This document shows positions 18,672 to 27,088 of a stretch of DNA of 64,000 nucleotides, piece by piece. The notes beneath the pieces are model-generated. The model was not told the DNA's origin and searched no databases. It worked only from the letters and a program-made list of their open reading frames with translations. Source of the DNA: JADGQM01 sp964441945. GTDB taxonomy: Bacteria; Desulfobacterota; Syntrophobacteria; Syntrophobacterales; Syntrophobacteraceae. Both the position numbers and the translations under genes were made by a program. Position 1 is the stretch's first letter. Each line of letters opens with the position of its first letter. The stretch lies in contig CAYTWB010000005.1 in assembly GCA_964441945.1 (NCBI GenBank), positions 44,341-108,340 of the forward strand, written 5' to 3'.

Positions 18672-20072
18672 TTACCGGGTCGTCCGTTCTTGCGGAAAGC
18701 AGTGTCCTTGCCCCTTGAAAGGGTCCTGTGCAATAAGGGAGTAAAAACCGGGCTTTTCCGTGCACTTCAAGAGCCTTCCCTTGACCCGGTAGAGCAGCGC
18801 TTCCAGGACGGCTGAATTGGTTGCACCGGTGAGCACATACAGATAGCCGCCGGTCTTTTCCAGGCGGCCTTCGTACCAGCCTCTTTCCGGGTTATACACT
18901 GAGGAGACGGCTTGAATCAGCTCCGATGTATAGGGGGTTTTCCAGAGCGCCCACATGCCGAACGCAGCCTTTGTCGCCACACTGGCTGAATCCTTCAGAT
19001 ACTGTCCGCTGTCCGAAATGACATTCCATGGATATCCCCCTGCGAGAATCGAATCATAGACGAAATAGGGAGGTTCGGGAAGCTGGTGGTCGGTCCTGGC
19101 TGTGAGAATGTGTTCGTTTTGATATCGTGCCTCCTGGACCCTATAGATATCCTCGGCAACCTTCGCCATCCACTGATCGCTGTGGTGCCTGTCCGAATTG
19201 CTCAAATCATCCACTCGATCCCAGTTGAATTCCATACCGTCCAGCAGAAAGCCCATGCTCAGCACGGGAGAATAAGTCCCGCTTTCCTTTGGATTCCTGA
19301 TGTCGTAGGGAATCTCAATCCCGTACAGGGAATAGGTATTATCGTAGAGCCCCGGTCTGGCCACCTTGATGGTATCGAAGCCCCAAAGCTGGAACCCCTT
19401 GGCGGCATACTCTTCGTATCCCAGCCGGTCTTCACGAAAGAGCTGGATCTTGTCCCCCGCCTTGATCCCGCTTTGAATGTTTCCCGATACGCTGATCACA
19501 TCGCAAAAGACCCATCTCACCACGACCTTGTCAATGTATTCGCGGTATGTGGGATACCGGCACTTGGTAATAGCCAGCCAGGTCAGCAACCGACCGATAT
19601 CCAGGCAAGACCAACCGATCTCGCCCGGCTGGTTCTCATAGTTGACCATGGCCCCGGTCCGGGTATTGTAGGCCTTGTTTGGCAACCGTTCCTGGAACAG
19701 TTGCATAGTATTGAGAAAGTGAAGCAGCTGGCTGAGACGCTGGTCGAATTCATCCCGCCCGATCAACTCCAGTTCGTGAGCGGATACAAGCGCTGCCAGG
19801 TAGTCGGCTATATGCCAGACGGTGGTGGAGGGGTAACCCTCCACGGCATTGACCGTGCCTGTATTGGGCTCCGTATTGTTCTTGAAATAGCTCCAGGCCA
19901 GCTTTGCCCAGTTTTTTTCTTCATCCGTCAAGCTGCCGTGTCTTCCCTGGTGGAAGAGCTCCGAATTCCTGAAAGCATTGAAACCCTCGACCGCACTCCG
20001 CACCACGACGCCGCAACCCGCTGTGCACAAGGCCATTGACAGCAACACACACATCACCGACCGCTGATTCAT
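18672..20072 (-). CDS. DUF3131 lipoprotein, third tandem paralogue
   Basis: A 466-residue protein with GAGGGG upstream and a lipoprotein signal ending LCTAGC (Cys about residue 20). The DUF3131 domain shows WSYFKNNTEPNTGTVNAVEGYPST, LPNKAYNTRTG, QPGEIGWSCLDIGRLLTWLAI, EDRLGYEEYAAKGFQLWGFD and PPYFVYDS. Where the other three copies read (M/L)WD, this one reads VWHIADY, so the conserved Asp after Trp is His. If that Asp is functional, this copy may be specialised or inactive. It starts 12 bases after the previous gene. Confidence 0.88.
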   Translation of the reverse strand: MNQRSVMCVLLSMALCTAGCGVVVRSAVEGFNAFRNSELFHQGRHGSLTDEEKNWAKLAWSYFKNNTEPNTGTVNAVEGYPSTTVWHIADYLAALVSAHELELIGRDEFDQRLSQLLHFLNTMQLFQERLPNKAYNTRTGAMVNYENQPGEIGWSCLDIGRLLTWLAITKCRYPTYREYIDKVVVRWVFCDVISVSGNIQSGIKAGDKIQLFREDRLGYEEYAAKGFQLWGFDTIKVARPGLYDNTYSLYGIEIPYDIRNPKESGTYSPVLSMGFLLDGMEFNWDRVDDLSNSDRHHSDQWMAKVAEDIYRVQEARYQNEHILTARTDHQLPEPPYFVYDSILAGGYPWNVISDSGQYLKDSASVATKAAFGMWALWKTPYTSELIQAVSSVYNPERGWYEGRLEKTGGYLYVLTGATNSAVLEALLYRVKGRLLKCTEKPGFYSLIAQDPFKGQGHCFPQERTTR

Positions 20073-20084
20073 ATCCCCTCTCGA

Positions 20085-21509
20085 TTATTTGGAATTCCCA
20101 TCGGACTTCCGGGCGTCGGCAGGCAGGACCTTGCCCGGTCCCATCACCGTCTGCCCGGGAGTGCGTTCCCGGAGGCCGGGCCTGTTGCCGAATTGCAGCA
20201 GCTTCCCCTGCACCTTGTAGAGCAATGTCTCCAGGATAATGCCGTTGCTGTTCGCCGTAAAAGCCTTAATGAGTCCCCCGTCTCTTTCATAACGCCCCTC
20301 ATAAAAGCCCCTTTCGGGATCGTACAGGGAGGAAGCAACCTGAAACAGGGAATCTGTATAGGGGGTCTCCCACAAGACCCAGAGACCGAAAGCAGCCTTG
20401 GTGCTTAAGGCCGCGAATTGAGGCACATATTTCCCGTCTTCAGTGATGGTATTCCACGGGCATCCGTCCGTGTAGATCGTATCGTAGACAAAGTACGGCG
20501 GGCCGTCCAGCTGATGCTCGGTGCGCGCTGTGAGGGTCCCGATCCGCCGTGATCTTTCCTCCTGAACCCGGTAGATGCGGTCTGCAAAATCCGCCTTCGT
20601 CGCATCACCGTGTGCTTTGTCGTCGCTTTTCGGGTCCCAGTCCAGCTCAATCGCGTCAAGAACATAGCTTTCACTGACGACATAATTGTGGGCACCCCAT
20701 TCTCGTGGATCGCGGGTATCATAAGGGACCTCGATGCCATAGATCTTCACGAACCCGTATGGTTCCAGCATCGAGGCCTGCGAGGTGTCAAATCCCCACA
20801 GCCGAAAGCCCCTGGCGGCATACTCCTCATAACCCATACGACCTTCCTGAAGGTAGCGGGTCCGGCCGCTGCCGTCCAATACAGCCCCGTACATCGAACC
20901 GTTTCGGTCCAAAACGTTGCGAAAATCCCAGCGCAGGACAAAACGGTCAATAGCATCGGAATATTCCGGGTACCTTTCCTTGATGATTTTGAGCCATATC
21001 AAGAGACGCCCCAGATCGAGAGCTGAGAAGCCGATCTCGCCCGGCTGATTGTTATAATTGACCTTCTCCGCCGTTCGGGAGTTGTAGGCCTTATTCGGGA
21101 GTTCGTCCCGGAAGAAGGCGAGATGGTTAAGCGTACTCAGAAGCATGGTCAGCCGTTGGTGAAACTGATCTCTGACGATGATGTTTAACTCCAGGGCTGC
21201 AACGAGCCCCCCAAGATAGCTGGCCGTGTCCCACATGGTCGTCGAGGGGTATTGGTCCCCGGCGTTGGCCAGCCCGGTGTTGGGCTGGGTGTTGTTCTCG
21301 AAGTACTTCCAGGCTGTGCGTGCCAGCTCCATCTCTTTTTCGGTCAGCATCCCGTTTCGTCCCATATGCTGTGTCTCCGGCCGCCCATCAGGCTGTGAAA
21401 GCGGGCTTTTTACCGTCGATGGCGGACTGCAGGCGACCAGCATAAGGAAACCCGTTAAAATGCAGGCTTGCAGCGTCTTCAGCTCATTCAGCTTCCGGCG
21501 GCCTTTCAT
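20085..21509 (-). CDS. DUF3131 lipoprotein, second tandem paralogue
   Basis: A 474-residue protein. I take the ATG at 21509, with GAGG upstream; an in-frame GTG three codons earlier is the alternative. The signal sequence LQACILTGFLMLVAC ends in a lipobox, so it should be a lipoprotein. The DUF3131 domain carries NTQPNTGLANAGDQYPSTTMWDTASY, LPNKAYNSRT, QPGEIGFSALDLGRLL, EGRMGYEEYAARGFRLWGFD, EVPYDTRD and the C-terminal DPERGFYEGRYE. The even spacing of aromatic and acidic motifs suggests an alpha/alpha-barrel carbohydrate-active fold (inference). Confidence 0.88.
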   Translation of the reverse strand: MKGRRKLNELKTLQACILTGFLMLVACSPPSTVKSPLSQPDGRPETQHMGRNGMLTEKEMELARTAWKYFENNTQPNTGLANAGDQYPSTTMWDTASYLGGLVAALELNIIVRDQFHQRLTMLLSTLNHLAFFRDELPNKAYNSRTAEKVNYNNQPGEIGFSALDLGRLLIWLKIIKERYPEYSDAIDRFVLRWDFRNVLDRNGSMYGAVLDGSGRTRYLQEGRMGYEEYAARGFRLWGFDTSQASMLEPYGFVKIYGIEVPYDTRDPREWGAHNYVVSESYVLDAIELDWDPKSDDKAHGDATKADFADRIYRVQEERSRRIGTLTARTEHQLDGPPYFVYDTIYTDGCPWNTITEDGKYVPQFAALSTKAAFGLWVLWETPYTDSLFQVASSLYDPERGFYEGRYERDGGLIKAFTANSNGIILETLLYKVQGKLLQFGNRPGLRERTPGQTVMGPGKVLPADARKSDGNSK

Positions 21510-21580
21510 ATGCCTCACCCCTCAAACAATGGAAACGATAAAGACCCGTTGCGTATTCAATGCTCCGAACAATGCATACC

Positions 21581-22951
21581 CTATTTGATCCGCAACATGC
21601 TACCGAATCTCTTGTAGCAGAGGGATTCCAGGATGATCGCATTGGTATTGCAGGTGATTGCCTTGTTGGGTTGACCGCTCGCTTCATATTCCCCGGAATA
21701 CCAGCCTTTCTCAGGGTCGAACAGGCTGCTCACATGCTCCAGAAGTTGCTCTGTGTAGGGAGTCTGATACAGGGCGTACCAACCGAGCACCGCTTTTGTA
21801 CTGATACTCTTGAAACGGGAGGCATCCTCCCCTTTTTCGGTGATGCAATTCCAGATCTTGCCGTTGGTAAACACGGTATTGTAAACAAAGTAGGGCGGCT
21901 GATCGATGTGGTCTTCACTCACCGCGGTCAAGATATTCGTATGCCTGTACCGTTCTTCCTGCGCAGCATAGACAAGATAGGCCAGCACTCTGGAGACCTC
22001 ATCCCATCCGAATTCCATCCCATCCAGCATGTAAGGCTCACTCACGACGTAATTGTGGGCATGATATATCTCCGGATCGCGCCGGTCATAAGGCACCTGC
22101 AGGCCATACACATCCACCCACTCCAGAAAATCCTCCACCTTGAGGGCCCCGCTCACATCCCATCCCATCAAACCGAGTGATTTGGCGGCATATTCCTCGT
22201 AGCCGATTCTCCCCTCCTGCAGCAACACCGTTTCTTGTTTCTCGTTGATCGCCGCTCCAAAGAGGAGACCGTCTCGAACCATTCTTTCGAGCCGCCATCG
22301 TCTGAGAACAGCCTGGACCTCCCGGGTGTGTTCCGGATAGTTCCAGACCACGATATTGAAAGGCACGAGGAGTCTGCCGATATCAATGGCAGACCAGCCG
22401 ATACCGCCTTGTGTCGGCTGATTGTTGTAGTCCGTCATGTTTCCACTCACCGTGTCGTAGGACTTATTGGGCAGGCTTTCTTCAAAAAGCGGGATGCCGG
22501 CCAGCGTCCTAAGGATGGCCGAGAGCCGTGCATCGAAGTCCTCCAGACTGATGATTGCGAGCCGTTCGACGGCGATGAGGGCCATCAGATAGGATGCGGT
22601 GTCCCACATGGTGGACGATGGGTACCCATCCACCGAATTCACCATCCCGGTTGTCGGTTGAACATTGCCCTCAAAGTATTTCCATGCAATCCGTGCCCAG
22701 CCCATTTCCCGCTCGGAGAGTGATCGTGGGGGCGCAGCGGGAATACCCATCTCCTTTGCGATCCACTTCTCCTGGAGTGCCTCAAGCACTCTGATCGGCC
22801 CCTCCTGTTGAGAAGCCGGCAGATCAGGGACCCTGGAAAGCCCTTCAATGTCCCATCTCTCCAGGGCAATCACTGCTGCGAAAGCTGCCAGCAGACCCAG
22901 AAGGAAAATGATATGGCTCCTGGCCTTGATCAGGTTCTCCTTGAAGGTCAT
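21581..22951 (-). CDS. DUF3131 protein, first tandem paralogue
   Basis: A 456-residue protein with an uncleaved-looking N-terminal membrane anchor (SHIIFLLGLLAAFAAVIALE) and no lipobox. The DUF3131 domain has NVQPTTGMVNSVDGYPSSTMWDTASY, LPNKSYDTVSG, GIGWSAIDIGRLLV, EGRIGYEEYAAKSLGLMGWD, VPYDRRD and PPYFVYNTVF. Its start overlaps the glycosyltransferase stop by ATGA, so the two are translationally coupled. This is the strongest evidence that DUF3131 proteins here act with the polymerase. Confidence 0.9.
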   Translation of the reverse strand: MTFKENLIKARSHIIFLLGLLAAFAAVIALERWDIEGLSRVPDLPASQQEGPIRVLEALQEKWIAKEMGIPAAPPRSLSEREMGWARIAWKYFEGNVQPTTGMVNSVDGYPSSTMWDTASYLMALIAVERLAIISLEDFDARLSAILRTLAGIPLFEESLPNKSYDTVSGNMTDYNNQPTQGGIGWSAIDIGRLLVPFNIVVWNYPEHTREVQAVLRRWRLERMVRDGLLFGAAINEKQETVLLQEGRIGYEEYAAKSLGLMGWDVSGALKVEDFLEWVDVYGLQVPYDRRDPEIYHAHNYVVSEPYMLDGMEFGWDEVSRVLAYLVYAAQEERYRHTNILTAVSEDHIDQPPYFVYNTVFTNGKIWNCITEKGEDASRFKSISTKAVLGWYALYQTPYTEQLLEHVSSLFDPEKGWYSGEYEASGQPNKAITCNTNAIILESLCYKRFGSMLRIK

Positions 22952-24750
22952 GCATCACCCCCTTCCGGCCGCCAAAATGCTGCACGCACTATGTTGCTCA
23001 TGAAGAGAATATTCAAGCCGCCCCAGAATACGTTGGTGAGCAATCCTCCCAACTGGCGGGTTTCGCCCAGGGACACCCGGATGCCGCAGTAAACGAGCCC
23101 CAGGGCCGTGGCGGCGATTACGATAATCTGGGGAATGACGAGACGAACGAAACTCCCCTCCTGCCGGATTTTAGGGGTAACGGGGAAGCTGATCGGTTTT
23201 CCCCGAAGAACCGTCCAGATCGCTTTGAAATTGATCGGGAAAAAATTCAGGTAAAAGACCTGGCCGCCCCATGAGCCTATGCCCCAGGTGCCCACCATGA
23301 ATGCAAGCTGGTTCATGAAGAAAAAGGGGATGGCGTGTTTGAAGAAGTCGAAGGAATAAGACGCCACCGGAGGAATCCCGGTGAAAAGATAGACCACCGG
23401 GGCCGCCAGGAAGACAACGTTCCAGAGACATCCCAGGTAGCTCCAGAATGTGGCGGCATACATGAGCCTCTGAGGAAAGCTCATCCCACTTCGAAAAAGG
23501 GGATTATCGTGTAAGGCAATGTCCAGGGTACCTCCGGCGTACTTGAACCGCTGGGTAATCCAGCTCAACAAGTCCTGTGGCGAGAGCATCTTCGATTCCA
23601 CCGTGGGATGAAGCACCGATTTCCAGTTTCGCTCAGGATCGGAATGAAGCACGATGGAAGTGTAAATGTCTTCTGAAACGTGGAACTTGTATGGGGTTAG
23701 CTCGGCTTCCAGTGCGAGTTCGCGTTGCATGGCTTCCGCCAGGTCCTGTTTGATCTGTTCATCCTTCACATCGGCGGTGACTTTTTGGATGAGTCGATCT
23801 ATGGAGCTGCCATAGGTCTTCAGCGCCACCTGCATGACCGCTTCCCGCCTATGAATCGAGCCCGCACCGCAGCAGAAGGAAGCATTGGCCCAGTTTCGCC
23901 TGCGCTGAATCACATCATAGAACATCTTGGGATCATTGAAGAATGGGTCTTCTCCCACCCGCCAGGGGCCGGTGATTTTCTCAATCCCGGCGCCGATCCA
24001 GGTGCCGACTCGCCCGAGATACCTCTGCAACAATCGACTCAGAGGCGTTCCCTCGGGGATATCGTAGAACCATTGAGGCGTCTGGACCCATGCCACATCG
24101 GGATCTCTGAAATAACCCAGGGTATGTTCGAGAATAGTGGGGAAAACGCGCGTGTCCGCATCACAGATGACTAAGAAATCCCCGCTCGTCAGCTCCATCC
24201 CGTTCTTCAGGTTGCCGGCCTTGAACCCCACGTTGTTGGATCGAGTGAAGTACCGCACCCCTTCCTCTTTCGCCACGATCTTCATGGTCTCCCGGCGCCC
24301 GTCGTCCAGGACATAGATATTGACTTCAATGGAATGAGGATAAGTGATCCTCTTTGCATCGCGCAGGCTCAACCGGACCAGCTCAGGGTCTTCGTTATAG
24401 GTTGGGATGAACAGGTCCACCGATATTCGTCGCGAAGGGGTGATCTCCGACTCCGCAATACAATCATTAATGAACTCCGGGGGCGAACGCTTTTCATAAT
24501 CGCGAACAGCCCAGAGGTTGATGGTGAACAGAAGCAGCCCCATGAAGGCCAGTGTTTCCGCCAAAGCGAGCGGGATCGCAAACCAGAGGGCGTCGAGGTT
24601 GAGCGAGCAGGACCAGCGCCATCCGATATACCAGCAGCCCATGACCAGGTTCACAGTGGCCAGGAACTGCCACAAGAGCTCCACAGGCATCGAATAGGAA
24701 ACCGGTGGAGGGGGCTTTCGATCCTCGAATTGATCAAAGTAGAACGGCAT
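22948..24750 (-). CDS. BcsA-like family 2 glycosyltransferase, membrane polysaccharide synthase
   Basis: A 600-residue inner-membrane enzyme. Two N-terminal membrane helices (about 23-45 and 55-80), a GT2 domain starting VDLFIPTYNED, then four or so C-terminal helices. Processive-synthase motifs: LDDG (Asp149/150), DADT (197-200), SEDIYTS (Glu360-Asp361). The usual QxxRW reads QRFKY (400-404), with Lys for Arg and Tyr for Trp, though the following GGTLDIALHDNPL matches cellulose synthases. There is no PilZ domain, so c-di-GMP control through BcsA's mechanism is not expected. The product is probably a beta-linked glucan or related polymer exported through its own membrane channel (inference). 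It starts with AAGGA upstream, after a 155-base gap holding a repeat. Confidence 0.9.
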   Translation of the reverse strand: MPFYFDQFEDRKPPPPVSYSMPVELLWQFLATVNLVMGCWYIGWRWSCSLNLDALWFAIPLALAETLAFMGLLLFTINLWAVRDYEKRSPPEFINDCIAESEITPSRRISVDLFIPTYNEDPELVRLSLRDAKRITYPHSIEVNIYVLDDGRRETMKIVAKEEGVRYFTRSNNVGFKAGNLKNGMELTSGDFLVICDADTRVFPTILEHTLGYFRDPDVAWVQTPQWFYDIPEGTPLSRLLQRYLGRVGTWIGAGIEKITGPWRVGEDPFFNDPKMFYDVIQRRRNWANASFCCGAGSIHRREAVMQVALKTYGSSIDRLIQKVTADVKDEQIKQDLAEAMQRELALEAELTPYKFHVSEDIYTSIVLHSDPERNWKSVLHPTVESKMLSPQDLLSWITQRFKYAGGTLDIALHDNPLFRSGMSFPQRLMYAATFWSYLGCLWNVVFLAAPVVYLFTGIPPVASYSFDFFKHAIPFFFMNQLAFMVGTWGIGSWGGQVFYLNFFPINFKAIWTVLRGKPISFPVTPKIRQEGSFVRLVIPQIIVIAATALGLVYCGIRVSLGETRQLGGLLTNVFWGGLNILFMSNIVRAAFWRPEGGDA

Positions 24751-24791
24751 GGCTGCGTTCCTTAGTGACTCTCCCAGAACTCGCTCACACC

Positions 24792-24871
24792 GTCACCCCG
24801 GCAGGTTTTCAGCCGGGGTCCAGAAGACTCTCAACAACCTGGATTCCGGCTAGAAGCATGCCGGAATGACG
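24792..24871. repeat. MITE-like inverted repeat, copy 1
   Basis: About 80 bases of the form GTCACCCCGGCAGG...GCCGGGGTCCAGA then CTGGATTCCGGC...GCCGGAATGAC, two imperfectly complementary arms. A related copy lies at 36514-36587. It sits between the anti-sigma-type kinase gene and the glycosyltransferase gene, so if transcribed it would fold into a hairpin within the array's message. Confidence 0.75.
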
Positions 24872-24905
24872 TTCGGCGGCCTTTGTGCCATTTTGAGACA
24901 ACCTC

Positions 24906-25367
24906 TTAGCGACTCTCCCTGCTCTTGTTCGGAAGCAGCTTGCTCATGGTGAGGACATTCCGCCGCTCCGTCTTCCGGTACTCCACACTGTCCATGGTGC
25001 TCCTTATGATGTGCAACCCCATTCCCCCTTCGGGGAGTTTCTCCATCCGGTTCGGATCGAAATCAATCGTTGATGTGGGGATCCGCTCCGAATCCATACT
25101 GCGCCCGACATCGCAGACTTCGAAAACGATCCGATCTTCAAAAAGGCTGATCAAGACCTCCACATCATGCCCTGCCTGGTTCTTGTACGCATGCTTGACG
25201 GCGTTGTTGACCGCCTCCACAACGCTCACTTCAACCTGGTATGCGGTCACTTCATCAAACGGGAGATACGAGCAGATTCCTCGAACACACAACCCTATCA
25301 GAAAGACGTACTCCAGGCTGCTGTCTATGGCAAGCCTGATCGTTTGAGTCCCCGGTTTTTCCGCCAT
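24906..25367 (-). CDS. RsbW/SpoIIAB-like ATP-binding anti-sigma-type kinase
   Basis: A 153-residue protein, start chosen at 25367 (ten bases after the STAS gene stop). It has the GHKL fold motifs: N box EVSVVEAVNNAVKHAY, a G1-like DVGRSMDSER and a G2-like EGGMGLHIIRSTMD. In partner switching such a kinase phosphorylates the STAS antagonist or binds the target, often a sigma factor (family knowledge). No sigma factor gene is adjacent, so the target may be a non-sigma protein, for example an enzyme of the array (inference). Confidence 0.88.
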   Translation of the reverse strand: MAEKPGTQTIRLAIDSSLEYVFLIGLCVRGICSYLPFDEVTAYQVEVSVVEAVNNAVKHAYKNQAGHDVEVLISLFEDRIVFEVCDVGRSMDSERIPTSTIDFDPNRMEKLPEGGMGLHIIRSTMDSVEYRKTERRNVLTMSKLLPNKSRESR

Positions 25368-25377
25368 GGGGATGCCT

Positions 25378-25716
25378 TTACACTGCCAGGGCGGCAACGG
25401 CTTCGTCCTGGTTCGAAAAGATCCGAAAGACACGGTCCATTCTCGTCAGCTTGAACATGCTCATAACCGTCTGATGCACCCCACTGACAACCAGATCGCC
25501 TTTTCTGCCGAGCATCTTCAAGCTGGAGACCATTGCCCCCAAACCGCTGCTGTCCATGAAGCTCACGGCGGAGAGGTCCAGGACGATGAGATCGTTCCCG
25601 GCGTTGATGAGACCGGCCATCTTCTCCTTGAAATCGACTGCGACCGTGGCGTCCATACGCTTTTCCAGGGGTTTCACCACAAGAACATTTCCGATCTTTT
25701 CATCCTGCAATTGCAT
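25378..25716 (-). CDS. STAS-domain anti-anti-sigma-type protein
   Basis: A 112-residue STAS protein from the ATG at 25716, which has AAGGAG eight bases upstream; the longer open frame overlaps the previous gene. The phosphorylation site is intact: VSFMDSSGLGA with Ser56/Ser57. It would be phosphorylated by the kinase encoded just downstream and dephosphorylated by the PP2C protein encoded just upstream, giving a complete switch. Confidence 0.9.
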   Translation of the reverse strand: MQLQDEKIGNVLVVKPLEKRMDATVAVDFKEKMAGLINAGNDLIVLDLSAVSFMDSSGLGAMVSSLKMLGRKGDLVVSGVHQTVMSMFKLTRMDRVFRIFSNQDEAVAALAV

Positions 25717-25825
25717 CGTCTTGTCTCCTTCTTCGTCATGCCATTTCGCATCGCACGCCATAGGACTGAATAGGCCCTTCTCCGCCCCCTGCGGATGAAA
25801 TCCGACGAAGGCCACGGTGGCCTGT

Positions 25826-27019
25826 TCACTCATGGGATTTCTTGAACTCAACCCCCAAAAGGCTGACATCATCCTGAAAACTCAATCCTCCTGCAAAGGC
25901 CCTCAATGAATCCAGCACTCCATCCAGAATCTGATCGACGGAATGGTCTCTGAGCTCCTGCAACAGCGAGTGGAACCGGCTTTCACCGTAAAAGTCCCCC
26001 TGCTCATTCTGACATTCCAGGACACCGTCTGTATACAGGATCAGCTTGTCTCCGGCGGCAAGCCGTATTTCTTCTTCCTCGAAGGGAACCACTCCTCCCA
26101 ACCCGATAATGGTCCCGGCTTTGTCAAGCAGTTCAAGGCCCCCGCCGGTTCGAAGCAGGACCGGTGGAGGGTGGGCTGCGCTGCAATACCTCAGGAGCTC
26201 CCGGTGAGTATCGAGAACCATATAGACAATGGTAAAGAACTTGTCGAAGCGTTCGAGAGGGTATTCCCGGTCCAGCGCGACCAGGACCTCTGCAGGGGAG
26301 ACGATCTCAACGCCGGAGGAATCGGAGCGGATTCTCTTGAGGTATCCACTTTCCGGGTGCAGCATCTGTGAGACCGATACGGTAACCAGTGACGCCGGTA
26401 CACCGTGCCCGCTCACATCGATCATATAGATCCCCATACTGTCCTGATCGAGCCGGCATACATTGAAGATGTCACCTCCTATCAGGTCACAGGGCTGAAA
26501 CCTCCACACTACGGATACATTCTGAATGGAAGGGACCTTTGCGGGCAAGAGACTTTTCTGAATCCCCGCGGCCGCTTTCAAATCCTCTTCAAGCCGCCTT
26601 TGCTTTTCCAGCAATTCTTTGTTGTTTTGGATGATTCGTTGGTTGAGGCTTCGAATCTTGAGCTGGCTCCTCACGCGTGCGAGGACTTCCCCCTTGTCAA
26701 ATGGTTTCGTGACGTAATCCGCCCCTCCCATTTCGAGCCCTTTGATCTTGTCTGCCGTTTCAGACTTCGCCGAAAGGAAGATGATCGGAATATCTTCGGT
26801 CCGGCCATCCTTTTTGAGGATGGCGCAGACCTCATAGCCATCCATTCCCGGCATCATAATGTCGAGCAGGATGAGGTCCGGAGGGGCATCAAAGGCTCGT
26901 TCCAGGGCTTGCTGTCCATCGACGGCCTCTGTGATGTCATACCCCGATTTTTTAAGGATTGAGCCAAGAAGCAGGCGATTGGCCCCGCTGTCGTCAACGA
27001 TGAGGACCTTTTCCGTCAT
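25826..27019 (-). CDS. Response regulator with PP2C-type phosphatase output (RsbU-like)
   Basis: A 397-residue protein: receiver (1-120; Asp53 in LLDIMMPGMDG), a coiled coil (about 125-160), then a PP2C/SpoIIE-like phosphatase with DLIGGDIFNV and MIDVSGHGVPASL, whose acidic residues bind the metal. Phosphorylation of the receiver would set phosphatase activity on the STAS protein. The same REC-PP2C/STAS arrangement is known in regulators of biofilm and motility such as HsbR/HsbA of Pseudomonas. Its cognate kinase is not adjacent. Confidence 0.92.
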   Translation of the reverse strand: MTEKVLIVDDSGANRLLLGSILKKSGYDITEAVDGQQALERAFDAPPDLILLDIMMPGMDGYEVCAILKKDGRTEDIPIIFLSAKSETADKIKGLEMGGADYVTKPFDKGEVLARVRSQLKIRSLNQRIIQNNKELLEKQRRLEEDLKAAAGIQKSLLPAKVPSIQNVSVVWRFQPCDLIGGDIFNVCRLDQDSMGIYMIDVSGHGVPASLVTVSVSQMLHPESGYLKRIRSDSSGVEIVSPAEVLVALDREYPLERFDKFFTIVYMVLDTHRELLRYCSAAHPPPVLLRTGGGLELLDKAGTIIGLGGVVPFEEEEIRLAAGDKLILYTDGVLECQNEQGDFYGESRFHSLLQELRDHSVDQILDGVLDSLRAFAGGLSFQDDVSLLGVEFKKSHE

Positions 27020-27088
27020 CTCCCCCCCGAGTAGCGATGGATGTTGTTTATAAGGCCTTGTTTGAGCCCTTCTCCAAAGTCGACTGAA

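Noticed and set aside
17179..22951. Four similar genes as an artefact of assembly duplication
   Set aside because: The copies are diverged throughout, with different signals and motifs, so they are true paralogues.
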